From: Phycomyces blakesleeanus NRRL 1555(-)
Lineage: Eukaryota; Mucoromycota; Mucoromycetes; Mucorales; Phycomycetaceae
Assembly: GCF_001638985.1 (NCBI RefSeq)
Contig: NW_017265135.1
Coordinates: 3,247,545-3,311,544, forward strand
Direction: 5' to 3'
DNA: 64,000 bases
Part shown: piece after piece, positions 19,490-32,426 of the stretch
How positions within the stretch are numbered: position 1 is the first letter of the stretch
How the letters are laid out: each line of letters starts with the position of its first letter
Translations under genes and position numbers: made by a program
Notes under the pieces: model-generated
What the model was told of the DNA's origin: nothing
Databases searched by the model: none
What the model saw: the letters and a program-made list of their open reading frames with translations, nothing else

Positions 19490-22214
19490 TATATATTGTG
19501 TTTTGTGTTTTGTATTTCTTAAAAAGGAGAGAGAGAGAGAAAGTGAAAGAAAGAGAGAGAGAGAGAGAAAATGTATATCTATCTTATCAATATAATTCTA
19601 TTCATTCTCAAGTAGCACAGGTATCTTTAATTCTTATATATAGATTTAAGTCTGTATATTTTTTTTTGTTTTATCTCTATATTTTCTTTTTATCATATTT
19701 TGTTAGTGATGTCACATAATTATGCGGAGTAAAATCAATTGACTTTTCTTGTTTGTGTGGGCAAGTGTCCGATAAAGAGTTTCCATATATATATATTGTT
19801 TTATCTTGGGCAAATGTCTTTTTTCTCTTCCAATGCCTTAAATCGATAGAGACGATGTGTAAAATCCGTAATTCGCAACCTTGAACACCAAAATTATAAC
19901 AAGGCCATTGACCAACAAAGAAAATGATTACATTGTTGTCGAAAATGAGTGGGTTAATGGAACCAGATCCGGACTCGGTTTTAGAACCAAAGTAGTTTGT
20001 CTTCACTCATTGTAGAGTTTCCAATAGCATATATAAAGGCATTCATGCAGTACTATTGTGTATTGTATCTAAGCATCAAATATATATATATATATGTAGA
20101 AAGTGTGTGGATATTGTATATTTTACTATTGTTGTTGCTGTTGTTCTTTTTATTTATTTGCCGGCTTTATTACAATGCACTATGCAAACGATTGATTGGA
20201 TCAGTATTCATGAAAGAGAGAAAATTCTGTTAGCTATAATACATTAAGAAAAATAAATAAAACGGTTTACTCTACAAAATGAGGTGGCACCTATAATTGC
20301 CTTGGCTGCTTTATGTTTCGGGAAAATGGCTGTCCATATGTTATACACTGTGGACGCCGTGACTAGAGCTTGTGTGTTTGGAGATGCGAAGATATTTAAA
20401 TACGGTAGAAAGGGTATTGACTCATTTTCAGCCAGCGACCAAGCGGGGGCTATACCTGAACCTGAGATAAGAAAATACTCTAGATGAAACGCCTTTTGAT
20501 GGCAAGGTGAAGGGAATTGTGTATTGGTTTGTTTGTTTGTTTGTCATTAATTCTTTGCCATTTGATAGTGTCCAATTGATTGGACCAAACGAAGTCGTGT
20601 ATAAGACGTATTACTTTCTATCCACTATGCGTGAACATCAGAATGGATCATATTTTGCTATTTAAGGCATCGACGACTTCTTCCTTACGGAACCATTGGA
20701 CCTTGTTGGTTTATAGTTCTTTTTGATTTTTTTTTGTTCATTTGTTTGCTTATTTCTGCCAAAAGGTAGATAATCGATTAAGTTCTTGAATATCCTGACA
20801 GCCAAACATTCTAAAAGGCTTTATCGGATATATAGCACTTTTCAACCAATACAGATAATTAAACCCAGAAGTGTTATCAAATGTTACTACACATATACAA
20901 GTCTTAAAGATTGTCAACGATTTTCTATTAAAGAGAAATGAATTGATGGTTGACCGGAATTTTTTTAAAAAAAAAAAACTAAAAAAAAGAGAGCTCAAGA
21001 AGTTGGGCAAATATTTCTACTCCAAACCGCAAAGTAATTTTAATTCGACTACAACAATCTTATGGCTTTTAGTATCTTTTACCGTATTCTCCTGAGCTTA
21101 ACACAATTGAGCTAATTTCAAGAAGTGTACAATTTTTCTTTTATATCTTTTCACATGTGTTTAATATATATCTGAATTGATTTTATTTTATTTTTATTTT
21201 ATATATGTGCGATTTGAACATTTTTGCCTGAGTAATCTTATTTGTAGGTAGAGATTTCGATATATTATATGCTTATTTTATTTTCTATAAGAATATAATA
21301 ATAATGTATAGACACAAACTAAAGGATAATAATCATAATATATTGTTTATTTCTTTTTAATCCATTGATGTGACATCAGTAATCCCCCCCAAAAAAAGGT
21401 GGGGAAGACAGGTTGCCTGACTGTGGTTTTGTGACATGGGTTAGATTATGAAGTTGATAGATTAGTAAATGAGATTGTATATATCTAAAATATCTAAAAT
21501 ATCTAATAGAAATAAAGACCAAAATTGACATAAAGAAGTGTACCTTTTTTTTTTGTCTTGTATTGACTTGTATTATCTATTTTAGTTATTTAGTTATTTA
21601 GTTCCTTGGCTGTATAAAATGTATTTTTATTTATTAAAGTAATGAAAACCAGCCCCTTGTTTCCCGCACCCCTGTGCCAAATACAATGGGGGAAAAAAAG
21701 AAAGACAGACAGACAGACAGACAGACAGGGAAAATCAGATAATAAAGATGTATATATATATTGTAATTTGATATAAAAAGTGATATTCCCAGCCAATCAT
21801 ATTTTAGGTAGTTAATATATACATATATATATATTACAAGTTCTCCACACATACATACAAATATATATAAATTATATAGAGGAAAAGGGCCACGATGATA
21901 CTGATAATGATGATGATGATGATGATGATTAAGTTTCCATTTATAATATCCGAATATTGCTTGTGTATATATTTATATATATATATATATATATATTTTA
22001 AAGTACAGAAGAATCGTTTAACCGGACACGGCTGATATATTACTATACTTATAATATAATAATAATTTTTTTTATATAATTAATTTTAATTCACTTTAAT
22101 TTATGTACCCATTATATTTTTTATTTTTTTATTTTTTTAATTTTCTTATATAATCCTTAATTCATCCTCCATCCCCTTCCTTTTCTTTTTCTCTTGTTCG
22201 ACTCCATTATCACA
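19490..22214. other. Gene-poor AT-rich spacer with coding-like remnants
   Basis: About 2.7 kb. A minus-strand stretch at 19677-20006 (NYFGSKTESGSGSINPL, FFVGQWPCYNFG) and a plus-strand stretch at about 20278-20487 (ALAALCFGKMAVHMLY) have coding-like composition, but I do not recognise them. They lack convincing starts and end at stops, so they may be remnants. The rest holds TA runs, a GACA microsatellite at 21704-21729, a GAT run near 21910 and the citrate synthase promoter. Confidence 0.4.
21704..21729. repeat. (GACA)n microsatellite
   Basis: Six to seven GACA units, in the AT-rich spacer upstream of citrate synthase. Confidence 0.8.
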
Positions 22215-24204
22215 ATGTCTTCCGTTCGCGCTTTTGCCTCGCTCTCCAAGGTAATGTAGCAACCCCATCAAGACTTCAATACTATCATCTAGTTTACACG
22301 TCATGTCGCGTCAATTATTATGATGTCCGTATGCACTAACAATCTCTTTCATCTAAACAATCCAACTGTTGTATTTCAACCACAATCACAATCACAACCA
22401 CAAATCAAATCACAAATCATAAACCATCTACACGCTCTATTCAGGCTGCTCGCCCTGCTGCCTTCCGTTTTGCTCCCGCCGCTGCCATCGGTGCCACCCG
22501 CACCTATGCCTCCAAGGCTCAGGTACAGAATTAACTTAAACACAGAAAAATAAGAGGACAGGAGGACAAAGGATAAAGAGGATAAAGAACCAAAGATGGA
22601 CACACTTTTTTGGGAAAAAAAGATCATTTTACTTATAAAGCAATCTATGTGACATTATTTTGTACAATAGACCTTGAAGGAGCGTCTTGCCGAGCTTATC
22701 CCCCAGAAGCAGGAGGAAGTCAAGGCCTTCAAGAAGGAGTATGGTAACAAGGTCCTCGGTGAGGTCACTGTTGACCAGGCTTACGGTGGTATGCGCGGCA
22801 TCAAGGGTCTCGTCTGGGAAGGTTCCGTCCTCGATGCTGAGGAGGGTATCCGTTTCCGTGGCTTGACCATCCCCGAGTGCCAGCAGGTTCTCCCTGCCGC
22901 CGAGGGTGGTGCTGAGCCTCTTCCCGAGTCTCTCTTCTGGTTGCTCGTTACCGGTGAGGTCCCTACTGCCGAGCAGGTCAAGGGTCTCTCTGCCGAGTGG
23001 GCCGCCCGCTCTGACTTGCCCGAGTTCGTCGAGGAGATCATCGATCGTTGCCCCAAGACCCTCCACCCCATGTCTCAGTTCTCTGTTGCCGTCAACGCTC
23101 TCCAGCACGACTCCCAGTTCGCCAAGGCCTACTCCCAGGGTATCCACAAGTCCAAGTACTGGGATACCACCTTCGAGGACACCATGGATTTGATCGCCAA
23201 GCTCCCCAAGGTTGCCGCCCGCATCTACCGCAACGTCTACGCTGACGGAAAGATGGCCTCCATCGATGCCGACAAGGATTACTCTTACAACTTCTCCAAG
23301 CTCCTCGGCTTCGAGGGTAACAAGGACTTTGTTGAATTGATGCGTCTCTACCTCACCATCCACTCTGATCACGAAGGTGGTAACGTCTCTGCCCACACGT
23401 AAGTCTTTACAATTTTTTTTTCCAAAAAAAATCCAAAAAAAAATTATAAACATAAACAAACCCCACCCCACCCCACCCCCCCTCCACTTTTTCCAAAAGG
23501 GAAACACATGCTAAAATTACATAATCACCAAAAAATTTCAAATTTTCAAATTTTCAAAATTCATTTTATATTTTATTTTATTTATTTTTTAAAAAAAAAT
23601 ACATAACTAATACTCATAACAATTGTTTAGCACTCACTTGGTCGGTTCCGCTTTGTCTGATCCTTACCTCTCCTTCGCCGCTGGTCTCAACGGTTTGGCT
23701 GGTCCCCTCCACGGTCTCGCCAACCAGGAAGTCCTCCGCTGGACCTTGAACCTCAAGGAGGCCGTCGGTGTCGACGCCTCTGAGGAGGAGATCAAGAAGT
23801 ACTTGTGGAAGACCCTCAACGGTGGCCAGGTTGTTCCCGGTTACGGTCACGCCGTCTTGCGCAAGACCGATCCCCGCTACACTGCCCAGCGTGAGTTCGC
23901 TCTCAAGCACTTGCCCGATGACCCTCTCTTCGGCCTCGTCTCCAAGCTCTACCACATCATTCCCGGAGTCTTGACCGAGCACGGTAAGACCAAGAACCCC
24001 TGGCCCAACGTCGATGCCCACTCCGGTGTCCTCTTGCAGTACTACGGTCTCAAGGAGCAGGACTACTACACCGTCTTGTTCGGTGTCTCCCGCGCCCTCG
24101 GTGTCACCTCCCAGTTGATCTGGGATCGTGCCCTTGGTATGCCCCTCGAGCGCCCCAAGTCTTACAGCACTGCCTACCTCAAGAAGATGTTCGCCAAGAA
24201 CTAA
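22215..24204 (+). CDS. CIT1: Mitochondrial citrate synthase
   Basis: Condenses acetyl-CoA and oxaloacetate to citrate in the mitochondrial matrix. Four exons (22215-22250, 22445-22522, 22671-23398, 23631-24204) give 471 residues, as expected. The first two small exons encode an Arg/Ala/Ser-rich import presequence ([12 protein letters not shown], then [12 protein letters not shown], ending TRTYASKAQ). Catalytic residues lie in [20 protein letters not shown] (His, across intron 3), PGYGHAVLR (His) and NVDAHSG (Asp). Codon use is strongly C-ending and unlike its neighbours, typical of a highly expressed gene; this also creates a long false open frame on the other strand. It could be the methylcitrate synthase paralogue, but the sequence looks like the main enzyme. 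Confidence 0.95.
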
Positions 24205-24765
24205 ATAATATTGTCCAATTCCCTTTTTAATTCAATTCAATTCAATTCAATTGAAAAGATTTAGACTATTTTTTGTTTCTTTTATTCTTTGAACAAAAAA
24301 AATCAAAAAAATTAGCCCTCATCTTAAATCCCCAACAACAAAAAAGAATTCTATAGAACCATATATTCTCCCGCTGTAAATTTTTCCTAACTTTTCAATA
24401 CAAAAAATTCTTCAAATTGGAAAAGCCAAAAAAAAAAAACCCAAAAACCAAAAACCAAAATAAGCTTATGTGCTTTGTTCTTGTGTAATTTGATTAATTG
24501 TACCTTTGTGGGTCACGTGTTTTGGCTTTTATTGGGGGGTGATTGAATGGAATTTATCTTTTTGTTGAGTGCAAAAACCGAAAACCAAATCTACGGTCCA
24601 ATTGGCGGCATTTTTATATTATATTATATATATTACAGCTTGCATTATTTATTTTTTTAGTACAAAGCATACGGCATACACATAATTATACAGGCATATA
24701 ATATATTTATAATACTTTCATTTTTTATTTATTTGCTCAACTTGAAGCAAAAGAAATAAAAGCTT
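24205..24765. other. Citrate synthase 3' region and ATG29 promoter
   Basis: AT-rich with short direct repeats (AATTC)n just after the citrate synthase stop, and A-runs. No gene seen. Confidence 0.4.
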
Positions 24766-25442
24766 ATGCAAGATAAAGAAACATCACCATTACATGTCGT
24801 TATTCGACTAGCATGCAAGAGACCTCCAGGATTCAAAGAACCTCCCTCGGTATGTACACCTCTTTCTTTATATAGTATATTTTTGTGTGTGTATGTATGT
24901 ATGTATGTATGTATAAACAGAAAGCGAAGCTCATTTAGTGATGAACAATAAACCTGATTTAGGTGGTCTGGACAGATGAGATGGAGCATAAATTGTGGAA
25001 GTACATGAGCCAGAAACAAACTGATTGTAAGCAGAATCGCGAAATTTGCACAGTTTAGTCTAGTTTTGTACTGTTTATCTTGATAACTATCATTATTACT
25101 ACGAGTCCTATTATATTTTATAACGATCTTTACTGTAAACAACACATATAAATGTATTTAAAGGGAGCTTTATTGCTGGTCAACTTGGTGTGCCAACCGC
25201 ATACGTGGTTCGTCAGGCTGCATTCATCTATGAAACCCAGTTACGTGGAATTCATCAACAGCTTCGACTTGGGGAAGTCAAGGCTAGTACCAATACAACA
25301 ACAACCATTATTCCTACTTCAGCAAGTAGTAGCAGTAGATCCACAAAAAGACATTCAATAGGTACTAAATATATATTTAGAGATGGTCTTTGTATATTAG
25401 ATGACATTAATTAAATGATAATCAAAGACTGTAACATATAGC

Positions 25443-25480
<38 letters not shown>

Positions 25481-27540
25481 TCATTTCGCTTTTATTAATG
25501 CGTACGCGTAGTTCCAGTAACATCATCATCGTCTTCAGCATCATCATTACTGTCAAGAAAGAGCCTAGCAGAAAATGATGAGCCGCCAAGAAGAGTATTG
25601 TTTTCTGAAAAAGAACCAAAGAGACCCTTTGGAGAATATGGATTGAATGGTCTCGATAGATCCGTTGACCAGCAGGCGGCTGATGGAACAAGTGAGTTAT
25701 TTCAAATGATAGTAATGACTATTATTAATAGTAAACCTAGGAGCAGCTGATTCAATGGTACTATCCACGCTGTCAAACATTCTACCACGTAGAGGAATGG
25801 CAACCAATACTACCACTACTACTAATGGAGTAGGAAATGCACAGTTTGGAGAATACGAAAATAGCAATAGCAATAACAGCAATGGCAATAGCAACAGTAG
25901 TAGTATTTTGGGGGATAGTGGAAAACGTATTGGGGATGAGTCAGTTTACAAGAGCTTCACGAGCCAGGGCAGTAGACCATTTTATTCGCTTACCCAATCA
26001 TCACAGCCAGAACAGCAAACTCAATCAAGAAAGCCCCCACTTGAAACAAAATCTCCAGAAACTCCTATTCCGTTACGGAATATCAGTGACACAGATGAAG
26101 ATAACCAAGATAACCAAGGTGATAATGATGATGATGATGATGATGAAGAAGAAAGAGACGAAGATGATAGGGAAGAGCAAGAACAAAATGAAAGTAAATC
26201 TCTAGAAGATGATAATAGCGAAAGTGAAAGTAACGGCGATGAGGAAGATGATAGTAATGATAACGATAACGATAACGATAATGATAATGATAAAAACAAA
26301 GCGCAAAAAAAGAACAAGAGTAGTAATGGTGGCGGTAGCGGCAGTAGTAGTAGTGGTAGTAGTAGTGGTAGTAGTAATAGTATTGGACAACACTTTACAA
26401 ACATGAGACGACAACTCGAGCCAGCATTCTTACCTGCCCGTAAACAAAACAGCAATAGTTTCTTACTCCCACTTTCTAAAAGTATTCTTGTCGAGCGACC
26501 TGCGGCTGCTACAGCTGACTCTTCATCTTCTTCGTCATCGTCTCCTTCGTCTTCTTCTCCTTCTCCTTCTTCATTATCACCATTTTCTGTTTCTTCTCCT
26601 CTTTCTCCGGCTTCCTTCTCTTCTTTTCCGGCTTCTTCGGCAAAGCGTTCAGCCAGTACAACCTCACCCAGAACGGCGGAACGATCTTCGCTATTCTTAT
26701 CATCATTGAATAGGCAGTCTCGTATTCTGGGAAACGTTTCACACACCAATAATTCCGTTAATGCTACTAATAGCAGTACGAATACCAATACCAATAGAAT
26801 TAGAAATAATAGTAATACCACCACCACAACAACAGCAGCTACTACTACTATTGCCACTGCCACTGCTGCAACTCCAACCATTACTAAAACTACAGTCCCA
26901 GCTACTTCTCCAACCACGCCTGATGATTGGAAAGAGAATGAAAGTGCACTCGATTCAGTTGGCTCTTCATACAGTGATTTATCAGGTAAACAGAATAGTA
27001 ATTTGTATTCCATACACCACTTACGCACATAGATAGATACATGCTTATGTGTGTATGTGTGCATGTGTATTGATATTAGATAATCCATTAGATGGACATA
27101 CATAGATACATAGATACATATATATAAAATCACCCGTTTAAAATGTGTGGGTGTTAGATATTAGATAATCAATTGGAATGATATTCGTATATATATATAT
27201 ATATATATATATATAAGTAATTATCCGTTTGGATATGTGTGTGTCACTAAATGATTTATTTTATTTTCCCCACAGATTCTGTAACACAATCTGCCCTTGA
27301 AGATGCCTTCTTGTCCAATTTCAATGGTTCAAAAATGTAAGCTAATGAAATGATCTATTTATTACTATTATCCGTACATATATTTAAGATACAATACAAA
27401 ATAATATCAGCGATGTCTTTCTTTTGTCATTTAACAGTTGATTTGTACATATTCTTTTACTTACTCTTTACCTTTCGTTTTACCTTATATATATATATAT
27501 TTGTAAAAGGTCAATGGCGTTCTCTCGAAGGGAAACTTGA
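24766..27540 (+). CDS. ATG29: ATG29-like autophagy scaffold protein
   Basis: Atg29 works with Atg17 and Atg31 at the phagophore assembly site. Seven exons (24766-24849, 24963-25026, 25164-25361, 25512-25691, 25741-26985, 27276-27336, 27510-27540) join in phase to about 620 residues. The N-terminal domain matches the family: VVIRLACKRPPGF, VVWTDEMEHKLWKYMS, then a Trp created by splicing and FIAGQLGVPTAYVVRQAAF and IYETQLRGIHQQLRLG. The conserved C-terminal end is also there: SSYSDLSG joined to DSVTQSALEDAFLSNF and MSMAFSRRET. Between them lie long low-complexity tracts: Asn/Ser, acidic Asp/Glu, an (Asp-Asn)n run at about 26260-26295, Ser-rich and Thr-rich. It is about three times longer than the yeast protein. 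The last intron is the least certain; without it the protein would stop at 27340. Confidence 0.85.
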
Positions 27541-27783
27541 ATAGTTCAATTCAATTCAATTCAATAAAAGAGCACGTTACAATATTTCACTTCTTGCTTA
27601 TGTATATGATGTATATATATATATACTTTTTGTTTTATGTATTTATTTTGTTGTTGTTTTAGATACAAAAATGGAATTTGTTATTTTATGGATAAACAAA
27701 AGATATACAAAAAAGAAAAAGAAAATCAAGTAACAAATCTCTTCTTCTTTTTACTTCTTTTTTTATTATTATTAGTATTCTTT

Positions 27784-29868
27784 TTACTTCTTGGCAGCAG
27801 CAGGGGCGGCAGCAGCAGGGGCGGAAGCAGCGGCAGCAGGAGCAGCGACATCAGTGGCCTTCTTCTTGTTCTTCTTGGCCTTCTTGGCGGGAACCTCGAA
27901 GGAAGTCTGGAGCAACTTGAGGATCTCCTCGTCCTTGACAGCCTTCTCGGACTTGACAAGAGCAGGGTTGAAGTGGGGATCGGTGACCATGATGTTACCG
28001 TTCTTGGTGACCAAGAGAGTGGTCAAGAACTGGGCAACGACGGCACCCTCACGCTCGTACATGATGTCGTAAGGGAGGACGGTCTGGTGCTTGGCGCACT
28101 CGACAATACCCATGCGAGCCTTGCGCTCATCCTCGAGATCGCGGAGAGAGAAGGGGAAAGAACCAGCCTTGGTCTGGATCTCGGAAAGGACGTGGCGGGA
28201 GGCAGCCATCTTGAGCGAGTAACGGACATCGGTCTTCTTGTAGATGGTGGTGCGAGAGTCCAACTGGCGGACCTTACCCTCACCGCTGGAGATCAAGATG
28301 TCGACAGCGTAGACCTCGTTCTCAGCGAACTCAATGCGCTGGAAGTCGCGCAAGTGGTTCTCGCTGGGGTTGAGGATGATCTTTTTATTTAAAAAAATCA
28401 AAATAAAAGATAAATATATATATGAGTGCCAAGATCATTAAACTCGCATCTTTTGATTCCATTACTACCATACACACGCACACACACACACACACACAAT
28501 ACATGCTTATGCTCATGCTTGCATATACATATACATTGCATTTCTCTTATTTCCCCTTTTTTATATAATAAAATTTGAATTTACCTGCTTCTTGCCATCA
28601 GTGACGTTCTTGAGTTGCTGGTGGGTAAGCATACCCTCGACAGCCTTGGTGTTGTAAGCCTCAGCAATCTTGTCAACAACCTTGGTAACTTCCATGTTCT
28701 ATACAAGTTACGCGTTTCAAAATTCACACACACAATTTTTAATTAAAATCTCAATTATTTCCCACACTCAATAAAACCAAGCAAGCATGAATATATATAC
28801 GTATATAGATATGCGTATATGCAAAAAAAAACACGAGCGTTTACACAGCGTATTCTAGACACACACACGCACAGCAGGTTTTCTTGCTTCTTTTTCTTTT
28901 TATATCTCCCTTTTTCACTTTGAAGCAAAATATTTACCTTGTTACCGGGGCGGATCATGCGGACAACAGCCTCAAGAGCGGTGTGGGCGGCCTGGATGAC
29001 ATCGGCCTTGACACCGGTGGCGGGCTTCTGAGCAGTAGCACCGACAACGAGAGTGTGGGCAACGGAAGAGCAGTAACCGTCGATCTGGGCACCCAATTGG
29101 CTATATAGAATAGAAATTTACGTATAACAAAGAAATAAGTACTTCATTCTTTTTGACACGTAAATTGATAATTTCATGTCGATTTTAAAAACGGACAAAA
29201 GATAATATATGCATATATCACTCTCATTCTTTTATTCTTTCTTTGTCTTACTAGCCAGCTAACTAGCTAATTAGATTTGTGGGTGTCTGAAAAAATGAAA
29301 CTTACATCTTGGCGATATCACCTTCCTTCAAGGTGAGTTCAGCCTCGGGATCACTGGCAAGAGGAGAGAAGTGGGCAATGCAGTTGTTGAGGGAGATGGC
29401 AGTGGGGAATCCAATACCCTTGGTCATTTTTCCCTTGTTGTAGATACCCTTGACAGCCTCAACGATTTCCTTGTCACCCTGGACGCAGATATCGAGGATC
29501 TTGGCACCAGGAACACACAGCTTGATAACCTTTTCCAAGACAGCTAAAGAAAATTAAAAAAAATACGTAATATTAATAAATATATGCACACACGTAACGT
29601 ACACAAAGAACAAATATTTGATTATTTAAATTATTCATTATTATTACTGCTGTTTTTTTTCTTATGGTATATATCGCGTTTAATATTATAAAATTTGTAT
29701 TTTATTGTTCTTATTCTTATTTTAATAATGATAATATAGTATTCACTGCATATACGTTATATGTTAATAATAGTTACCGTTGGCAATGATGGCAGCATCC
29801 TTGTACTTGGCAACGACGTTGGAGTCGGCAATGGTGGTGTTATCAACTTCGGGAGCTTTGTCGGCCAT
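27784..29868 (-). CDS. PA2G4/EBP1-family protein (methionine-aminopeptidase fold)
   Basis: Homologue of human PA2G4/EBP1 and fission yeast Cdb4, catalytically dead pita-bread proteins linked to rRNA processing, ribosomes and growth control. Five exons (29868-29778, 29543-29306, 29100-28938, 28698-28585, 28380-27784) give 400 residues. Landmarks are NNCIAHFSPLASDPE, LGAQIDGYCSSVAHTLVVG, RMIRPGNK, GMLTHQQLKN, NEVYAVDILISSGEGK, KMAASRHVLSEIQTK and VTKNGNIMVTDPHFNPALVK. The metal ligands of true aminopeptidases are not kept as a set, as in the family. The tail is Lys-rich (AKKAKKNKKK) and then Ala/Pro-rich, which fits nucleolar or RNA binding. Codon use is C-rich, so it is probably well expressed. 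Divergent from DBP8 across 327 bp. Confidence 0.92.
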
Positions 29869-30195
29869 TATGTTTGTCTTTCCAAAAAAAAAAGAGAGAA
29901 GAGGTTCAAACGAGTAAAAAGGGGTCTTGCGCCTTTGTAACTGCGGAAGAGGTATACGCGAAATTTTTTCGAGTAGCCAAAACCGTCAAATGTGACGTTG
30001 GCCTGTCACAAGCCACCTTCACTTTTTTTTAAAGAAAAAAAAATGAAAAAAAGGTTATTGAAAAAGAGTTGAAGACGGAGTTTAAGTTTTAAATATATAA
30101 TTCAAATACATACACAGATTACATATATAAAATATATATTTCATTTTTTTTTTAAAAAATAAATAAATAGATTATTATTACTCTTTATTATCATT
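29869..30195. promoter_or_regulatory. Bidirectional promoter between PA2G4-like gene and DBP8
   Basis: Two ribosome-biogenesis genes start back to back. The palindrome-like CGAAATTTTTTCGAG at 29959-29973 resembles the RRPE-type A/T element found upstream of such genes in yeasts. That link is inference. A- and T-runs flank it. Confidence 0.35.
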
Positions 30196-31939
30196 ATGAC
30201 TGAATCCAGGACACTCGGTGGTGGTAGAGTGGCTAATTCCACAAAGAGATTAGCACCTAAAGAACATGTCATTGCACCTCCAAACACAACATTTGGCGAA
30301 TTGGGTGTTGATGACTGGCTTACAGACACCTTGAAATCTATGCAGATCAAGTTACCTACCGAGATTCAAAGAGCTTGTATTCCTCCTATTCTTGCAGGTA
30401 AAATAAACAAATTTTCTACATACATATAGACATATATACAAGCTTCTATATATAGCTATTTATGCACTGTAACTTTTTTTTATTAGGCAAGGATGTTATT
30501 GGTGGCGCAAAGACTGGTTCAGGAAAAACTGCTGCATTTGCTTTACCAATGTTGCAAAAATTATCAGAGGATCCATATGGTGTATTCGGCCTTGTGTTGA
30601 CACCCACAAGGTAGCATATATATACAGAAATTGTTTTATTAATTCGATTGTTTTGAAAAGTAAAAATATAATGAATTCTATTTTTTTTTATATTAATTAA
30701 TATTGAAATTAGAGAGTTAGCCTTCCAGATTGCAGAACAATTTAGAGTTCTTGGAAAGAACATTGGATTAAAAGAGTGTGTAGTTGTAGGTGGATTGGGT
30801 AAGTTCATTAAGAATAATGGTAGTAGTAATAATTAATAGTCATATTAATATTAATATATTTTAGATATGATGAAGCAGTCTTTGGAATTAGCAAGACGTC
30901 CTCACATTATTATCGCTACACCCGGTCGATTGAGAGACCATATCCGAAGCAGCTCTGGAGCAGTCAACTTGTCTCGTGTCAAATTCCTTGTGATGGATGA
31001 AGCCGATCGCTTGCTTTCACCAACCTTTGCACCCGATCTGGGTCACATCTTACCTCACCTTCCCAAGAACCGTCAGACCCTCTTGTTTACCGCCACAATG
31101 ACTGAGTCGATCCTAGCTCTCAGAGACGCTGAAGAAGACGAAAAAAAGAAGCCATTTGTCCACATGTGCTCAATGGATGTCTCGACTGTTTCAACCCTAG
31201 AACAGCTCTATGTGTTTGTGCCTTCACAGGTCAAGACGGTCTACTTGGCCCACATTCTGCGATCCCCAGATTTTGCCGAAAAATCGGTAATCATCTTCTG
31301 CGGTCGATGCTCAACTGCAGAGTTGATCACAGTCATGCTCAAAGAACTCGGGATCAGATGCACGGCCCTACACTCCGAAATGACACAGCAGCAGAGATTA
31401 GATTCGCTCGGTAAATTCAGAGCAGAGGTTATCAAGGTGCTGGTGTCTACCGATGTAGGAAGTCGTGGTCTGGATATCCCATCTGTAGAGCTGGTGTTGA
31501 ATTACGATATTCCCCGAGACCCAACAGACTATATTCATCGTGTCGGTCGTACCGCAAGAGCCGGTCGTGGCGGTAAAGCACTGTCGATTGTGTCCGAAAA
31601 AGATGTCCAGCTTATCCAGAGCATCGAAGAAAGAATCAACAAAAAGATGGAGGAGTACAAGATTGAAGACAATGATATCGTTGAAGAGCTTAACGAAGTC
31701 ACAGCAGCAAAACGGTCTGCAAGCATGGTAAGTAATAATACTAATAATACGGTGTATTTTCCTTTGATTTGCGTTTTGTAAATATGTATATGGGGCGTGG
31801 GTGTATGAGTTTGATACCAAGTTTCTAACACAACCAATAAAAACAACAACAACAATAGCATCTCCACGATGCGCACTTTGGAGAGAAACGAAATGCTCGC
31901 AAGAAGAAGAAGATGACCAATACCGAAAGCACTGCATAA
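30196..31939 (+). CDS. DBP8: DEAD-box RNA helicase DBP8 (DDX49), 18S rRNA maturation
   Basis: ATP-dependent RNA helicase of the small-subunit processome in the nucleolus. Five exons (30196-30397, 30487-30610, 30713-30798, 30865-31727, 31859-31939) give 451 residues. Motifs in order are [10 protein letters not shown] with the Q motif [21 protein letters not shown] (Walker A), [26 protein letters not shown] (Walker B), [30 protein letters not shown] and [16 protein letters not shown]. The last exon encodes a basic tail ([13 protein letters not shown]), expected for DBP8. The start ATG opens the frame, followed by a short basic N-terminus. DDX49 orthology rests on length, the short insert after FTATMTES and the C-terminal KKKK tail. 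Confidence 0.92.
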
Positions 31940-32426
31940 TTTAATTTAATTTAATTTTTTTAATTTTATTTTATTTTATTTTTATTTCATTTCATTTCAT
32001 TTTATTATATATTTATATTTATATAGACTTTGTGCTTTCCAAGCATTCATCATCCCTATCGTACCTTACCACACCTCACTTCACTTTACAACAATCAAAC
32101 AAAATACTCACACAACAACCATGTAAATATATATAAAACAGAAATTACAAGATACAGGCGATACTATTATATATACTCTCCTTGATAAAACAAAACAAAA
32201 CAAAACAATATAATATAATATAATGATTCAAATCCAATGCATTTGAAAATTAAAGGGGAAAAGAGACTTCAAGGAGTAATATGTATTAAAGAAAAAGAAG
32301 GAAAAGAAGAAAAGGGGATATTTCCACAATGGTATTTTGTTTTGTGTTTTAGTTGTACAATAGAAAAGATGTGTACCTCTCCTTGTTTTAGTTTTATAGC
32401 TTTATAGTCTTGGCTCTTGTTGTTGG
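31940..32426. other. Convergent 3' regions of DBP8 and the ThrE-family gene
   Basis: A/T-rich short repeats (TTTAA, TTTTA, TTTCA units near 31940-32000, AAAAC and AATAT units near 32190-32222). No gene seen. Confidence 0.4.

Noticed and set aside
22629..23507. 292-codon open frame on the minus strand opposite citrate synthase
   Set aside because: It mirrors the strongly biased codons of citrate synthase and has no family motif.
26021..27133. 370-codon minus-strand open frame opposite ATG29
   Set aside because: Made of Leu, Ser and Val runs that reflect the simple repeats of ATG29 on the plus strand.
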